Shown here piece after piece: positions 16,231-22,546 of a stretch of DNA of 28,816 bases. The notes under the pieces were generated by a model. That model did not search any database. It had not been told where the DNA came from and was given only the letters and a program-made list of their open reading frames with translations. The position numbers and the translations under genes were made by a program. Source of the stretch: Firm-08 sp045541535 (GTDB taxonomy: Bacteria; Bacillota; Clostridia; Oscillospirales; QAKW01); contig JAZQJG010000035.1 in the NCBI GenBank assembly GCA_045541535.1, forward strand, positions 1 through 28,816, read 5' to 3'. How positions within the stretch are numbered: position 1 is the first letter of the stretch; every line of letters starts with the position of its first letter.

Positions 16231-17598
16231 TCAGGCGGGGAAGATGACAATATTCTTATCCGCGTCTACCTCAATGCGCTTGAGAATACGGGCCCAAAAG
16301 GCGCGTTTTCCCGCGTCTGGCAAAGTTGGATAAAGCCCCAATAATTCCTTTGCGGCGCTGATATCCACCTCTGGAGGCAAATCGGCGTTTGCCTTTTCGG
16401 CGGCCTCAAGCTGTGAACGAAGCTTAGTATAATCTCGTTCATAAAGATCATGGTCTATCATATCGTCAAGATACAGATCCTTCAGCTTTTCCAATTTGCG
16501 CCTGATCTTAGCGGTATCAATCAGAACCCGGCTGGCAGCTCTGGCCCGGATATCAGCGTTGTACTTGTCCATTTCAGCAGTCAGATTTGTCAATAGCCAC
16601 TGCTCCACATAATCCTCCCTGACACGGCGATCATGGGCACAAGAGGCATAATAAGTTTCATTTTTGCGGCACCGGTAATATTTATGACCTCTTGTGGTGG
16701 TAGCGTGCATGGACGCGCCGCACTCAGCGCACCGAAGCAACCCAGAAAAGAGATAAATATTTTTCGGAGCGGTGGAGCTGTTTCTCTGTGAGCGGGCTAA
16801 CATCAGCTCCTGAACGCGGGCAAATTGCTCACGCTCAATAATCGGCTCACAGAAGTCTTTTATGCCGTGGCGTTCCCCAATGTAAACACGATTTTGCAAA
16901 ATTTTCCTGAATGTAAAAGGACCAGTCGAAAGCCCCAGGACTTCGCGGCCCCAACGGGCCGTAGCGCCGATTGAACGGCAATCAATATAATGGGCATATA
17001 TTGCCCTGACCTTTTCGGCCTCATCGTCAGCTATAACAAGGTGCTTGTCAACAATCTTATAGCCGAGCGGCACACCTCCGGTCAAAACTTCCCGGCGCTG
17101 CTTTTTGCCCTCAAAAACAAAATGGATCCTTTCACTGTCCCGGTCGGCCTCATCCTGAGCCATTGAAAGGCGGATATTGAGATAAAGGCGACCGTTGGCC
17201 GTTGTCGTGTCGTATTCTTCCTCCGTGGCTATCCACGCCACATTATGCGCGTCCAAAATGCGGGCGACCTCATAATAATCCCCGACATTGCGGAAAAATC
17301 TATCAAGTTTGATAATAAGTATCAGATCGATTTTCCCGGCCTCTATATCGGAGAGCATACGCATAAATTCAGGGCGCTTTTTATAGGGCTTGCGGGCCGA
17401 AATACCCTCATCCGTGTAAATATCAACAACATGCAGCTTGTTTCGCTTAGAATAGGCTTGCAAGGTCTCAAGCTGTGCGGCAAGAGACAAGCCGTGCTTT
17501 GCCTGTTCGTCAGACGAAACGCGGGTATAAAGCGCCACGCGGCGCATACCCTCAAGGACTCTTTTATCTGGCAAGCGTAACACTCCCCTCTCGATCAA
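16231..17598 (-). CDS. int: Large serine recombinase (integrase)
   Basis: 455 residues from a TTG that overlaps the upstream stop (TTGA); the ATG at 17547 (MRRVALYTRVSS) is a good alternative start. The resolvase domain has YTRVSSDEQ with catalytic Ser28 and IIKLDRFFRN. A Recombinase domain follows (GGVPLGYKIV ... ILQNRVYIGE), then a zinc ribbon with Cys290, Cys293, Cys310 and Cys320, and a C-terminal coiled coil (TAKIRRKLEKLKDLYLDDMI). It integrates and, with a directionality factor, excises the phage. The palindrome at 16165-16212 is its likely substrate. Confidence 0.93.
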   Translation of the reverse strand: MIERGVLRLPDKRVLEGMRRVALYTRVSSDEQAKHGLSLAAQLETLQAYSKRNKLHVVDIYTDEGISARKPYKKRPEFMRMLSDIEAGKIDLILIIKLDRFFRNVGDYYEVARILDAHNVAWIATEEEYDTTTANGRLYLNIRLSMAQDEADRDSERIHFVFEGKKQRREVLTGGVPLGYKIVDKHLVIADDEAEKVRAIYAHYIDCRSIGATARWGREVLGLSTGPFTFRKILQNRVYIGERHGIKDFCEPIIEREQFARVQELMLARSQRNSSTAPKNIYLFSGLLRCAECGASMHATTTRGHKYYRCRKNETYYASCAHDRRVREDYVEQWLLTNLTAEMDKYNADIRARAASRVLIDTAKIRRKLEKLKDLYLDDMIDHDLYERDYTKLRSQLEAAEKANADLPPEVDISAAKELLGLYPTLPDAGKRAFWARILKRIEVDADKNIVIFPA

Positions 17599-18131
17599 TC
17601 CACAGCGGCCTTTTCCGCTGCCGCCTCAATATCCTTTTTCTTGTGCCGCTGGTGAAGATAAAACACCAGCGCCGCGACACAAAACACAAAGAGCAAACCG
17701 GCCAGCACATACCAAACCCCGGCCCCGGCGCTTCTGTACCAACCACGATCCGGCGAAAGCCTGTCCGCGAAAAGCAAAATACTCAACACGGCCACAAGAA
17801 AAACAATGGCTATGTTTTTCCAGAAGTGGGCGGCGCGGCTTACCTTCATCTGTTGGTTAAGCTCTTGAATAATGCGTTGATAAAATTCCTCTGTGAGCGG
17901 GGCAACAGCTTGAACAGCCTTAGCGTCGGCAATGCCTAAAGCCTGTTCGATAGGCAGCAGAGACGAATTTTTGAAACGCTTCTCAGCGGCATCTTTTGAA
18001 AATACTTTTTTGACAGTACCAAGGGAAGTGTATTCCCCGGCGTCAAGAACATCGTCCACGATATCCTGACAGGATTTTCCGAGCTCTGCTTTGCGGGAGT
18101 GAAGCGCGGCAATGCGCTCAGGGTATAACAT
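17595..18131 (-). CDS. Membrane-anchored HTH-like protein
   Basis: 178 residues from ATG 18131; a TTG at 18143 with GAGAGG upstream is an alternative. Residues about 1-70 (MLYPERIAALHSRKAELGKS, then TVKKVFSKDA ... IEQALGI) have the layout of a CI/Cro-type HTH domain, though divergent. Two transmembrane helices follow (NIAIVFLVAVLSILLFADRL and VWYVLAGLLFVFCVAALVFY), then a basic-acidic tail. A DNA-binding head tethered to the membrane could sense host state or control int. It overlaps int by 4 bp, so the two are co-transcribed and probably co-translated. Confidence 0.7.
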   Translation of the reverse strand: MLYPERIAALHSRKAELGKSCQDIVDDVLDAGEYTSLGTVKKVFSKDAAEKRFKNSSLLPIEQALGIADAKAVQAVAPLTEEFYQRIIQELNQQMKVSRAAHFWKNIAIVFLVAVLSILLFADRLSPDRGWYRSAGAGVWYVLAGLLFVFCVAALVFYLHQRHKKKDIEAAAEKAAVD

Positions 18132-18160
18132 GGCTTGACCCAATTTCGGCCTCTCTTTCC

Positions 18161-18238
18161 CGGATATCCAAAAATATCCGCACAATGTACAGGGAAAAGC
18201 CGAAAATATACAATCAAGCATCTTGCAATATCCAAAGT
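18161..18238. promoter_or_regulatory. Operator-like repeats upstream of the membrane HTH gene
   Basis: A 7-bp inverted repeat CGGATAT (18161-18167) / ATATCCG (18174-18180) surrounds CCAAAA. The motif ATATCCAAA from its left half recurs at about 18229-18237. Both lie upstream of the - strand gene that starts at 18131. I see no convincing -35/-10 pair nearby. Confidence 0.3.
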
Positions 18239-18270
18239 GCTTTGATACTCTCAAACCATCCCAGCAATGG

Positions 18271-18308
18271 CGGCGGAGTGATCGTGTGGCAGCGGCCTCC
18301 GCCGTTTT
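18271..18308 (+). terminator. Hairpin with T-run between convergent-side genes
   Basis: CGGCGGAG (18271-18278) pairs perfectly with 18297-18304, followed by TTTTAT on the + strand. It lies in the 185-bp gap after the - strand HIRAN gene. On the - strand the sequence after the stem is not T-rich, so it is a better terminator for + transcripts, although no + gene is seen just upstream. Confidence 0.35.
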
Positions 18309-18316
18309 ATAAAAAA

Positions 18317-18961
18317 TTACTCTGCAACTGTTACAATAACTTTAACCTTATAATCCCGTTCTCCCTTATCAAGAGTTTTCTCATAGGAATTAAGATATAC
18401 ATAAGGCCCACCCCAAACATCAAGGTCGATTTTCTGGATGGTGCCAGCAGCAAGCAGTTTTTTTACATGGGAGCAATTACCGGCTTTAATATACCCAATC
18501 ATGTGTTTGTCTGCATACACAGCAACTGCATTAGGATCATGCTCATTATCCGGCTCGGGAATAAGCTCAACAAGAGCGGGAGAAAAATCATATTTGAAGA
18601 CATATTCATCTTCCAAAAAATTTTCAATCAGCTCTGCTTTTTTGGTAGAATAAAATGGATTATCCTCTGCCAACTCCATAAACTCATTCATGTGATAAAA
18701 AAGCCCCGCCACATGGAAATTCTCAACCTTAGACGCAGGAGCGGGAGTAGGGGCAGGCTCAAACTTTGCCGAGGCATGAACAGATTTATTAGATTCAGGT
18801 TTAGATTTACGGGGCTTTTTCTTGAAAATGCGCGGAGCAAGAACAAAAAGCAGAACCATTGCAACAAGGCCGACAATAATAGTAACAGGAGAGTTTGTTT
18901 TCACATTTTGCAAAAGCGAAATTATACCCACCACGGCCACAAGCCTCAAAAATATAACCAT
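18317..18961 (-). CDS. Membrane-anchored HIRAN-domain protein
   Basis: 214 residues from an ATG with AAGGGG upstream. Residues about 3-18 and 26-44 are hydrophobic helices. A Lys/Pro/Ala-rich linker (45-80) leads to a HIRAN-like domain (about 82-190) with the core ELIPEPDNEHDPNAVAV and HMIGYIKAG. HIRAN domains bind DNA ends in repair ATPases such as HLTF, and occur alone in some phage and bacterial proteins. Placed in the lysogeny block next to int and the repressor, this is probably expressed from the prophage. Superinfection exclusion or anti-phage activity is possible but not shown. Its base composition is more AT-rich than the structural genes. Confidence 0.75.
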   Translation of the reverse strand: MVIFLRLVAVVGIISLLQNVKTNSPVTIIVGLVAMVLLFVLAPRIFKKKPRKSKPESNKSVHASAKFEPAPTPAPASKVENFHVAGLFYHMNEFMELAEDNPFYSTKKAELIENFLEDEYVFKYDFSPALVELIPEPDNEHDPNAVAVYADKHMIGYIKAGNCSHVKKLLAAGTIQKIDLDVWGGPYVYLNSYEKTLDKGERDYKVKVIVTVAE

Positions 18962-19006
18962 AGCTATTCCCCTTTTTTATTTATTACCGCCGTGAGCGGT
19001 GAAATA

Positions 19007-19053
19007 CCCTCTCAGCCCCTTCGGGGCAGCTCTCCCAAGGGGAGAGCCAAAGG
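19007..19053 (+). repeat. Palindromic double-hairpin repeat, copy 2
   Basis: Starts CCCTCTCA, then hairpin GCCCC-TTC-GGGGC (19014-19026), then hairpin GCTCTCC...GGAGAGC. It is intergenic, between the divergent HIRAN gene and the small gene at 19084. A further small hairpin, ACCGC-CGTGA-GCGGT, lies directly upstream near 18986. Confidence 0.8.
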
Positions 19054-19083
19054 ACAAAAAGAAAAAAACGAAAGGAGCACACT

Positions 19084-19230
19084 ATGAACAGACAGAATGA
19101 CATGAGAGATACCCATGTGAAAAACATCCGTCTTAATTCCCCTTTGGGGCTTCTTGGTGTGCCACCTGACCAGACCGCCGCCGTTGAGCTGGTAAACATC
19201 AGCGGGCGTGGCGGTGGAAAATATGGATGA
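19084..19230 (+). CDS. Small hypothetical protein
   Basis: 48 residues (MNRQNDMRDTHVKNIRLNSP ... GRGGGKYG). It has a strong AAAGGAG seven bases upstream, which supports it despite its size. I do not recognise it. It is a + gene standing between - strand lysogeny genes, just after a palindromic repeat, and its end overlaps the next small gene. Confidence 0.6.
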   Translation: MNRQNDMRDTHVKNIRLNSPLGLLGVPPDQTAAVELVNISGRGGGKYG

Positions 19231-19408
19231 AAAGCACCGACTTAATGAACAGGAGCGGGAAATACTGACCATGATCCGCAAAAGCAAAGACCCGGAAGCC
19301 GCGTTCATTCTTGCTCTTGATATAATCCGGCAGCTTGCAGAGCGGCCTGCAGCATCGGCAGCACCATCACCCGGCGATCTTCCGGCAAAGCCCGAAATAA
19401 TTGAATAA
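19208..19408 (+). CDS. Small hypothetical protein
   Basis: 66 residues from GTG 19208, or 61 from ATG 19223 (MDEKHRLNEQEREILTMIRK). Helical N-terminal part, then an Ala/Pro-rich tail ending KPEIIE. It overlaps the preceding gene by 23 bp and runs tail-to-tail into the repressor gene by about 100 bp on the other strand. Coupled translation from the previous gene is likely. Function unknown. Confidence 0.5.
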   Translation: MAVENMDEKHRLNEQEREILTMIRKSKDPEAAFILALDIIRQLAERPAASAAPSPGDLPAKPEIIE

Positions 19409-19682
19409 GAGATAATTCAACCTCACTAAGCTCTCCGATATCGGAGGGCTTATTTTTATTTTCCGTGAAAGCCTGAATATCAAAAGCGGCGCGATCAGAA
19501 AGAAGATCATCCACAGTGCAGCCGAAATAATCAGCAATTCTCATTAAATTTGCACGTCTTGGTAAAGTCTCAGAGTTGGCCCACCGGCTAATCTGAGAAC
19601 GGTGGAACCCCATTTCCTCACCAGCAGCAGAGGGGGAAATACCTTTTTTATTACAGAAATAAATAAAATTATCAAAAAACAC
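19305..19682 (-). CDS. CI-like XRE repressor
   Basis: 125 residues from GTG 19682, which has AAAGGGG seven bases upstream; ATG 19700 is possible but that site lies inside its reading frame. Residues about 5-65 form an XRE HTH domain (CNKKGISPSAAGEEMGFHRS, then QISRWANSETLPRRANLMRI and YFGCTVDDLL). The C-terminal half is helical and lacks a LexA-type protease motif. It should keep the lytic promoter at 19743-19771 silent in the lysogen by binding the GTTAAC operators upstream. Its 3' end overlaps a + strand gene. Confidence 0.88.
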   Translation of the reverse strand: MFFDNFIYFCNKKGISPSAAGEEMGFHRSQISRWANSETLPRRANLMRIADYFGCTVDDLLSDRAAFDIQAFTENKNKPSDIGELSEVELSLIQLFRALPEDRRVMVLPMLQAALQAAGLYQEQE

Positions 19683-19742
19683 AAAAACACCCCTTTGCAT
19701 TTGTTGACATTGCCGAAAGTGTTAACAAATGCAATTTTTTTG

Positions 19743-19771
19743 TTGACTGTTGCAGATGTTAACACTATAAT
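19743..19771 (+). promoter_or_regulatory. Lytic (PR-like) promoter
   Basis: TTGACT (19743-19748), exactly 17 bp, TATAAT (19766-19771): close to the sigma-70/sigma-A consensus. An operator lies in the spacer and another just downstream of the start. It drives the Cro-like gene and the early operon. Confidence 0.9.
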
Positions 19772-19795
19772 AAGCTTGCGAGGCGCAAAAGTTAA
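19767..19795 (-). promoter_or_regulatory. Candidate repressor promoter overlapping PR
   Basis: On the - strand TTAACT (19795-19790), 17 bp, TATTAT (19772-19767). Its -10 box overlaps the PR -10 box and its -35 lies in an operator, so the two promoters should exclude one another. The -35 match is only moderate. Confidence 0.45.
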
Positions 19796-19924
19796 CACAA
19801 ACCCAGACCCCGATAATACTATCCGCGTCAAAAGCTATTAAGTTACTCGCAATTTCATAATAGCATGGGATGTTAACTTTTGCAACTCTTTTTTCAGAAA
19901 GTAACAGAGGGGGGGGAGAAAGAT

Positions 19925-20119
19925 TTGAGGGAGCAATGGACGGGGGAACTTGTAGGCCGCATGCACAACGCGCAAGTTACCCTTGACGATATGGCGGCTG
20001 AAATGCACTGCACCAAATCCTATGTCAGCCAAATTCTCAATGGCCGCCGCAAACCGGAAAACGCACAAGAACGCCTTGAAAATGCGTTCAAAAGCATTGT
20101 TGATAAAAAAAGCGACTGA
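19925..20119 (+). CDS. Cro-like XRE regulator
   Basis: 64 residues from a TTG at 19925 preceded by GGGGGGAGAAAGAT; an upstream TTG at 19880 has no such site. The HTH is clear (VTLDDMAAEMHCTKSYVSQI, then LNGRRKPENAQERLENAF). First gene of the early operon and divergent from the repressor, the classic position of Cro. The product probably competes for the same operators. A long leader (about 145 bases) separates it from the promoter. Confidence 0.82.
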   Translation: MREQWTGELVGRMHNAQVTLDDMAAEMHCTKSYVSQILNGRRKPENAQERLENAFKSIVDKKSD

Positions 20120-20131
20120 AAGGAGAAAACA

Positions 20132-20314
20132 ATGGTCACAAAAGATAGTCACGAGTGCGTTAACCACTGCAAATGGGGCGCAAACAATGTTTGCAAAGAC
20201 CACGCCACTTGCGCAGACTGCCCCGCACGCTTACCGGAAACTGACTGTTGCCGTTGTTTGGAAATAGCTTCAGACGAGGAATGTCAGTATTATGAGCCTT
20301 TTGAAACCTCTTGA
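20132..20314 (+). CDS. Small cysteine-rich protein
   Basis: 60 residues with 10 cysteines (HECVNHCKWGANNVCKDHAT, then CADCPARLPETDCCRCLEI), suggesting one or two zinc-binding knots. Strong AAAGGAG before the ATG. It overlaps the next gene by 23 bp. Early-operon phage proteins of this sort are common and of unknown function. Confidence 0.75.
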   Translation: MVTKDSHECVNHCKWGANNVCKDHATCADCPARLPETDCCRCLEIASDEECQYYEPFETS

Positions 20315-20561
20315 ATGTGTCAATTGCGGTGCACCCTTGGAGCGGGACGGCCTGCAATGCGAATATTGCGGGACGCGCTACGCCGCCGAGGGGGCAGGGG
20401 AAGACACAGTCAACCTCTACGCAGACAACACCGTTATTGCAAAAGTTATCAAGCACATTGATATTAAGCGGATTGAGCTTGTGAAAGCCCCAATTTATCC
20501 GCTTGCTGTTATATCTGCTAAAGAACAACGTTGGCAGAATACCGGCGGGCGCGGGATTTGA
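20292..20561 (+). CDS. Zinc-ribbon protein
   Basis: 89 residues. CVNCGAPLERDGLQCEYCG at residues about 9-27 is a CxxC...CxxC zinc ribbon; the remainder (ADNTVIAKVIKHIDIKRIEL) is a short alpha-beta tail. It begins within the end of the preceding cysteine-rich gene. A nucleic-acid or protein adaptor role is plausible; no specific function can be given. Confidence 0.75.
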   Translation: MSLLKPLECVNCGAPLERDGLQCEYCGTRYAAEGAGEDTVNLYADNTVIAKVIKHIDIKRIELVKAPIYPLAVISAKEQRWQNTGGRGI

Positions 20562-20575
20562 AAGGAGAAAACAAA

Positions 20576-20797
20576 ATGCATCAATTCAAAGTAGGTGACC
20601 GGGTACGGTTTACGGGTACGGGGGATGCTTGTCACAAAAAACTGCCTGAGTTTTACCCCGAGGACGGCACCATTGGCACAATAAGCTGTCCTGGCTCAGG
20701 AGATTATGAAGTGCGTGTGCAGTGGCCGAAAGGCAGCACCAGTGAAGAAGATGAGTGGTGGGCCTTTGTGGAATGTCTGGAGCTGGTGGAAGAATGA
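20576..20797 (+). CDS. SH3-like small protein
   Basis: 73 residues from ATG 20576, with AAAGGAG upstream inside the end of the previous gene. The start HQFKVGDRVRFTGTGDACHK and later GTIGTISCPGSGDYEVRVQW and WWAFVECLELVE look like a small beta-barrel of the KOW/SH3 or YorP-like kind. Function unknown. The stop overlaps the next start (ATGA). Confidence 0.7.
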   Translation: MHQFKVGDRVRFTGTGDACHKKLPEFYPEDGTIGTISCPGSGDYEVRVQWPKGSTSEEDEWWAFVECLELVEE

Positions 20798-21018
20798 CTC
20801 AGCTTGAAATTTTGGAGCTGGCAGTGTTGGGCACGGCATACAAGCAGAGCGCGGCCAGCAAAGACTATGTCAAAGCGGTTATTAACGCCGTCCCCGGATC
20901 ATCCTCCAGTGAGGCCAACAAGGAATATTATCGTTCTGTATGCCGGGAAATCGACCGGGAGCGGGCAGAAATCTTCCGGCTGATAGCAGGAGAAAATGCG
21001 AGGGCGGAGGAAAACTGA
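20794..21018 (+). CDS. Hypothetical helical protein
   Basis: 74 residues from the ATG overlapping the previous stop (ATGA), with GCTGGTGGAAG upstream. All-helical (LEILELAVLGTAYKQSAASK ... YYRSVCREIDRERAEIFRLI). No recognised domain. Two palindromic repeats follow directly. Confidence 0.65.
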   Translation: MTQLEILELAVLGTAYKQSAASKDYVKAVINAVPGSSSSEANKEYYRSVCREIDRERAEIFRLIAGENARAEEN

Positions 21019-21021
21019 CAA

Positions 21022-21068
21022 TCCCTCAGTCACGCAAGCGTGACAGCTCCCTTTACACAAGGGAGCCT
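21022..21068 (+). repeat. Palindromic double-hairpin repeat, copy 3
   Basis: CCCTCA, then hairpin GTCACGC-AA-GCGTGAC, then hairpin GCTCCCTT...AAGGGAGC. The first stem differs in sequence from the other copies but keeps perfect pairing. It lies directly before copy 4. Confidence 0.82.
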
Positions 21069-21112
21069 GCCCTCTCAGCCCCTTCGGGGCAGCTCTCCCA
21101 GAGGGAGAGCCA
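21069..21112 (+). repeat. Palindromic double-hairpin repeat, copy 4
   Basis: CCCTCTCA, hairpin GCCCC-TTC-GGGGC, then hairpin GCTCTCCC...GGGAGAGC. Almost identical to copy 2 at 19007 and placed in tandem with copy 3. Together the two copies fill the 116-bp gap between early genes. Confidence 0.82.
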
Positions 21113-21134
21113 AAAATAGAAAGGAGTACAGACC

Positions 21135-21353
21135 ATGACCAGAAGTAAGAAAGAGCGCATCATGTTTGACACCCTCAGCAATCGGGGGATTCTCTGCACA
21201 GCCGCCGTTCAGAACGCCATCCGCGAAGGTTTTCGTATTATTGCGGATGAACAGCGGCACGAAAGAGCCGCCGAAAAAGAAGCCCGCCGCATCAGGGCCG
21301 CAAAGTCCGCAAAGCAGGCAGAGCGGGAGGGCCTCAATGTTCGCTATACATGA
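21135..21353 (+). CDS. Small basic hypothetical protein
   Basis: 72 residues, Arg/Lys/Ala-rich at the C-terminus (RIRAAKSAKQAEREG), with strong AAAGGAG upstream of the ATG. No recognised domain. It overlaps the start of the next gene. Confidence 0.65.
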   Translation: MTRSKKERIMFDTLSNRGILCTAAVQNAIREGFRIIADEQRHERAAEKEARRIRAAKSAKQAEREGLNVRYT

Positions 21354-21720
21354 CCCGGTCACAGTCCGCGCATACGGCAACCTTGCCAACCGGCTCTTAT
21401 ACGACAGCATCCGCAATCTGAAATGGGCCACGGCCTCACTTAACAGGGCGGCCAACGTGATCCTCACCATGACGGGAGAAACCCCGATAATGCGGGTGCT
21501 CTGGGCACAATACCGCATACATGAGGCCCGATGCAGGCTAAACAATGAAATCCGATTCATTGACAGCAACATGTTTGAAAACCTCTGTACCGCTCTGGAT
21601 ATCGACCACGTCAGAGCATACGCGGCGCTTAAACGCAAATACGCCGATAAATGCCGCAAGGCCCTTGAACTGGCCGACAGAGCTGACCGGATTTGTGCCG
21701 AATACCTTAAAATATCATAA
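21337..21720 (+). CDS. Hypothetical helical protein
   Basis: 127 residues from ATG 21337, chosen because GCGGGAGGG lies just upstream; the longer open frame from 21166 would be read through the previous gene. The sequence (MFAIHDPVTVRAYGNLANRL ... ALKRKYADKCRKALELADRA) is mostly amphipathic helix with a long coiled coil. No known domain recognised. Confidence 0.65.
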   Translation: MFAIHDPVTVRAYGNLANRLLYDSIRNLKWATASLNRAANVILTMTGETPIMRVLWAQYRIHEARCRLNNEIRFIDSNMFENLCTALDIDHVRAYAALKRKYADKCRKALELADRADRICAEYLKIS

Positions 21721-21764
21721 TTTTTTGCCGCCGGGCATAGCTTGAAAAGAAGGGAGTGACCGAA

Positions 21765-21884
21765 ATGTGGAACATGGAAAAGGTTTTGACAGAGCTTTTG
21801 GACATATGGGCAGAATACAACTGCCCCGGCGTGAAATTCGACGTGACGGTTACACCCAAGGAACAGCCCACGGAGAAAGGATAA
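21765..21884 (+). CDS. Small hypothetical protein
   Basis: 39 residues (MWNMEKVLTELLDIWAEYNC ... PKEQPTEKG). AAGGGAGTGACCGAA upstream of the ATG and a tight position between two genes support it. One helix followed by a beta-like strand (VKFDVTVTP). Function unknown. Confidence 0.55.
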   Translation: MWNMEKVLTELLDIWAEYNCPGVKFDVTVTPKEQPTEKG

Positions 21885-21889
21885 AAAAC

Positions 21890-22087
21890 ATGTCAAGCGC
21901 CATTAATCATGCCAAACGCTCACACAGATCATCCGCCCGCCATTACCGGGCCGCCGGTCTGCGTAAGATCACCACCATGTGCCAGCAAGAGCGCCGGGGC
22001 CTCAACCCCTTCCTTCGCCCCGGATTCTTCAAGCCCCGCCGCACCTCCGCCGGAAACAGCAGCACCGGCAAAACCACCGTCAAATGA
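21890..22087 (+). CDS. Small basic hypothetical protein
   Basis: 65 residues, rich in Arg, Ser and His (SAINHAKRSHRSSARHYRAA, then GLRKITTMCQQERRG), starting at ATG 21890 with AAAGGA upstream. Likely unfolded and nucleic-acid-binding by composition. The stop overlaps the next start (ATGATG). Confidence 0.55.
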   Translation: MSSAINHAKRSHRSSARHYRAAGLRKITTMCQQERRGLNPFLRPGFFKPRRTSAGNSSTGKTTVK

Positions 22088-22542
22088 TGGGGAAAATTCT
22101 TGATAAACTTGCCCACGCCTGCGGCCTCTACACCGCCGATGATGTTGAATACATCGAAAAACAGTGGCAAGACAAGCTTGACCGGCTTCAAAGTCTGCCC
22201 GTGAAACTCTCAATGGGAGCGGGCGGCGGTGGAGCGCACGGCCACGGCTTCACATGGTACAGTCGGGCAAATGAACCGGTGTTTATCCCGTCCACACCCG
22301 CGCAGGGGCAAACCCTGATAATCACGCCGGACAAGCCGCTTAACAAGCCCTCAGCCCCTGCGGGGCAGCTCCCTTTGCACAAGGGAGCCTTGAGACTGAC
22401 CGGACCGGAGCGCCGGGAGCTGGCCCATGAGGCGGCCCGATGGTGCAAGCAGCAAAACATTGAGGCAAGCCCGGAGAATATTATTTTTTATCTGGACGAC
22501 AGGCGGATGATATCCGCCCCTACGCCGGAAATGAAAGGATAA
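22084..22542 (+). CDS. Hypothetical protein containing a translated palindromic repeat
   Basis: 152 residues from ATG 22084, overlapping the previous stop. The N-terminal part is helical (DDVEYIEKQWQDKLDRLQSL), then a Gly/His patch (GAGGGGAHGHG). Residues about 89-104 (PSAPAGQLPLHKGALR) are encoded by a palindromic double-hairpin repeat. A helical C-terminal part follows (TGPERRELAHEAARWCKQQN). No known function. Confidence 0.65.
   Translation: MMGKILDKLAHACGLYTADDVEYIEKQWQDKLDRLQSLPVKLSMGAGGGGAHGHGFTWYSRANEPVFIPSTPAQGQTLIITPDKPLNKPSAPAGQLPLHKGALRLTGPERRELAHEAARWCKQQNIEASPENIIFYLDDRRMISAPTPEMKG
22347..22393 (+). repeat. Palindromic double-hairpin repeat, copy 5 (translated)
   Basis: CCCTCA, hairpin GCCCC-TGC-GGGGC, then hairpin GCTCCCTT...AAGGGAGC. 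Lies in frame inside the gene at 22084-22542. Confidence 0.82.
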
Positions 22543-22546
22543 AAAT

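Larger units (their letters stand above)
19695..19885. promoter_or_regulatory. Repressor/Cro operator array (TTGCA-N3-GTTRAC)
   Basis: Five sites share one composite motif: + at 19695-19708 (TTGCATTTGTTGAC), - at 19721-19734 (GTTAACAAATGCAA), + at 19750-19763 (TTGCAGATGTTAAC), + at 19783-19796 (GCGCAAAAGTTAAC) and - at 19872-19885 (GTTAACTTTTGCAA). The first two form a near-perfect 15-bp inverted repeat with a 10-bp spacer. Another GTTGAC overlaps the -35 box of the lytic promoter. Sites flank and overlap both divergent promoters. Confidence 0.82.

Noticed and set aside
16231..17598. Integrase as part of a transposon or ICE inside the phage
   Set aside because: No flanking repeats, transposase or conjugation genes; its position next to the lysis cassette and repressor is normal for a temperate phage.
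18185..19087. 300-codon open frame on + opposite the HIRAN gene
   Set aside because: It runs antisense to a gene with a clear domain and ribosome binding site, and its translation is low complexity and basic with no recognisable domain.
19084..19408. Toxin-antitoxin pair
   Set aside because: Two small overlapping genes have the right layout, but neither protein resembles a known toxin or antitoxin and the sequences give no support.
21075..21896. 273-codon open frame on - across early genes
   Set aside because: It lies antisense to several small + genes with good ribosome binding sites and starts and ends in palindromic repeats; no domain seen.
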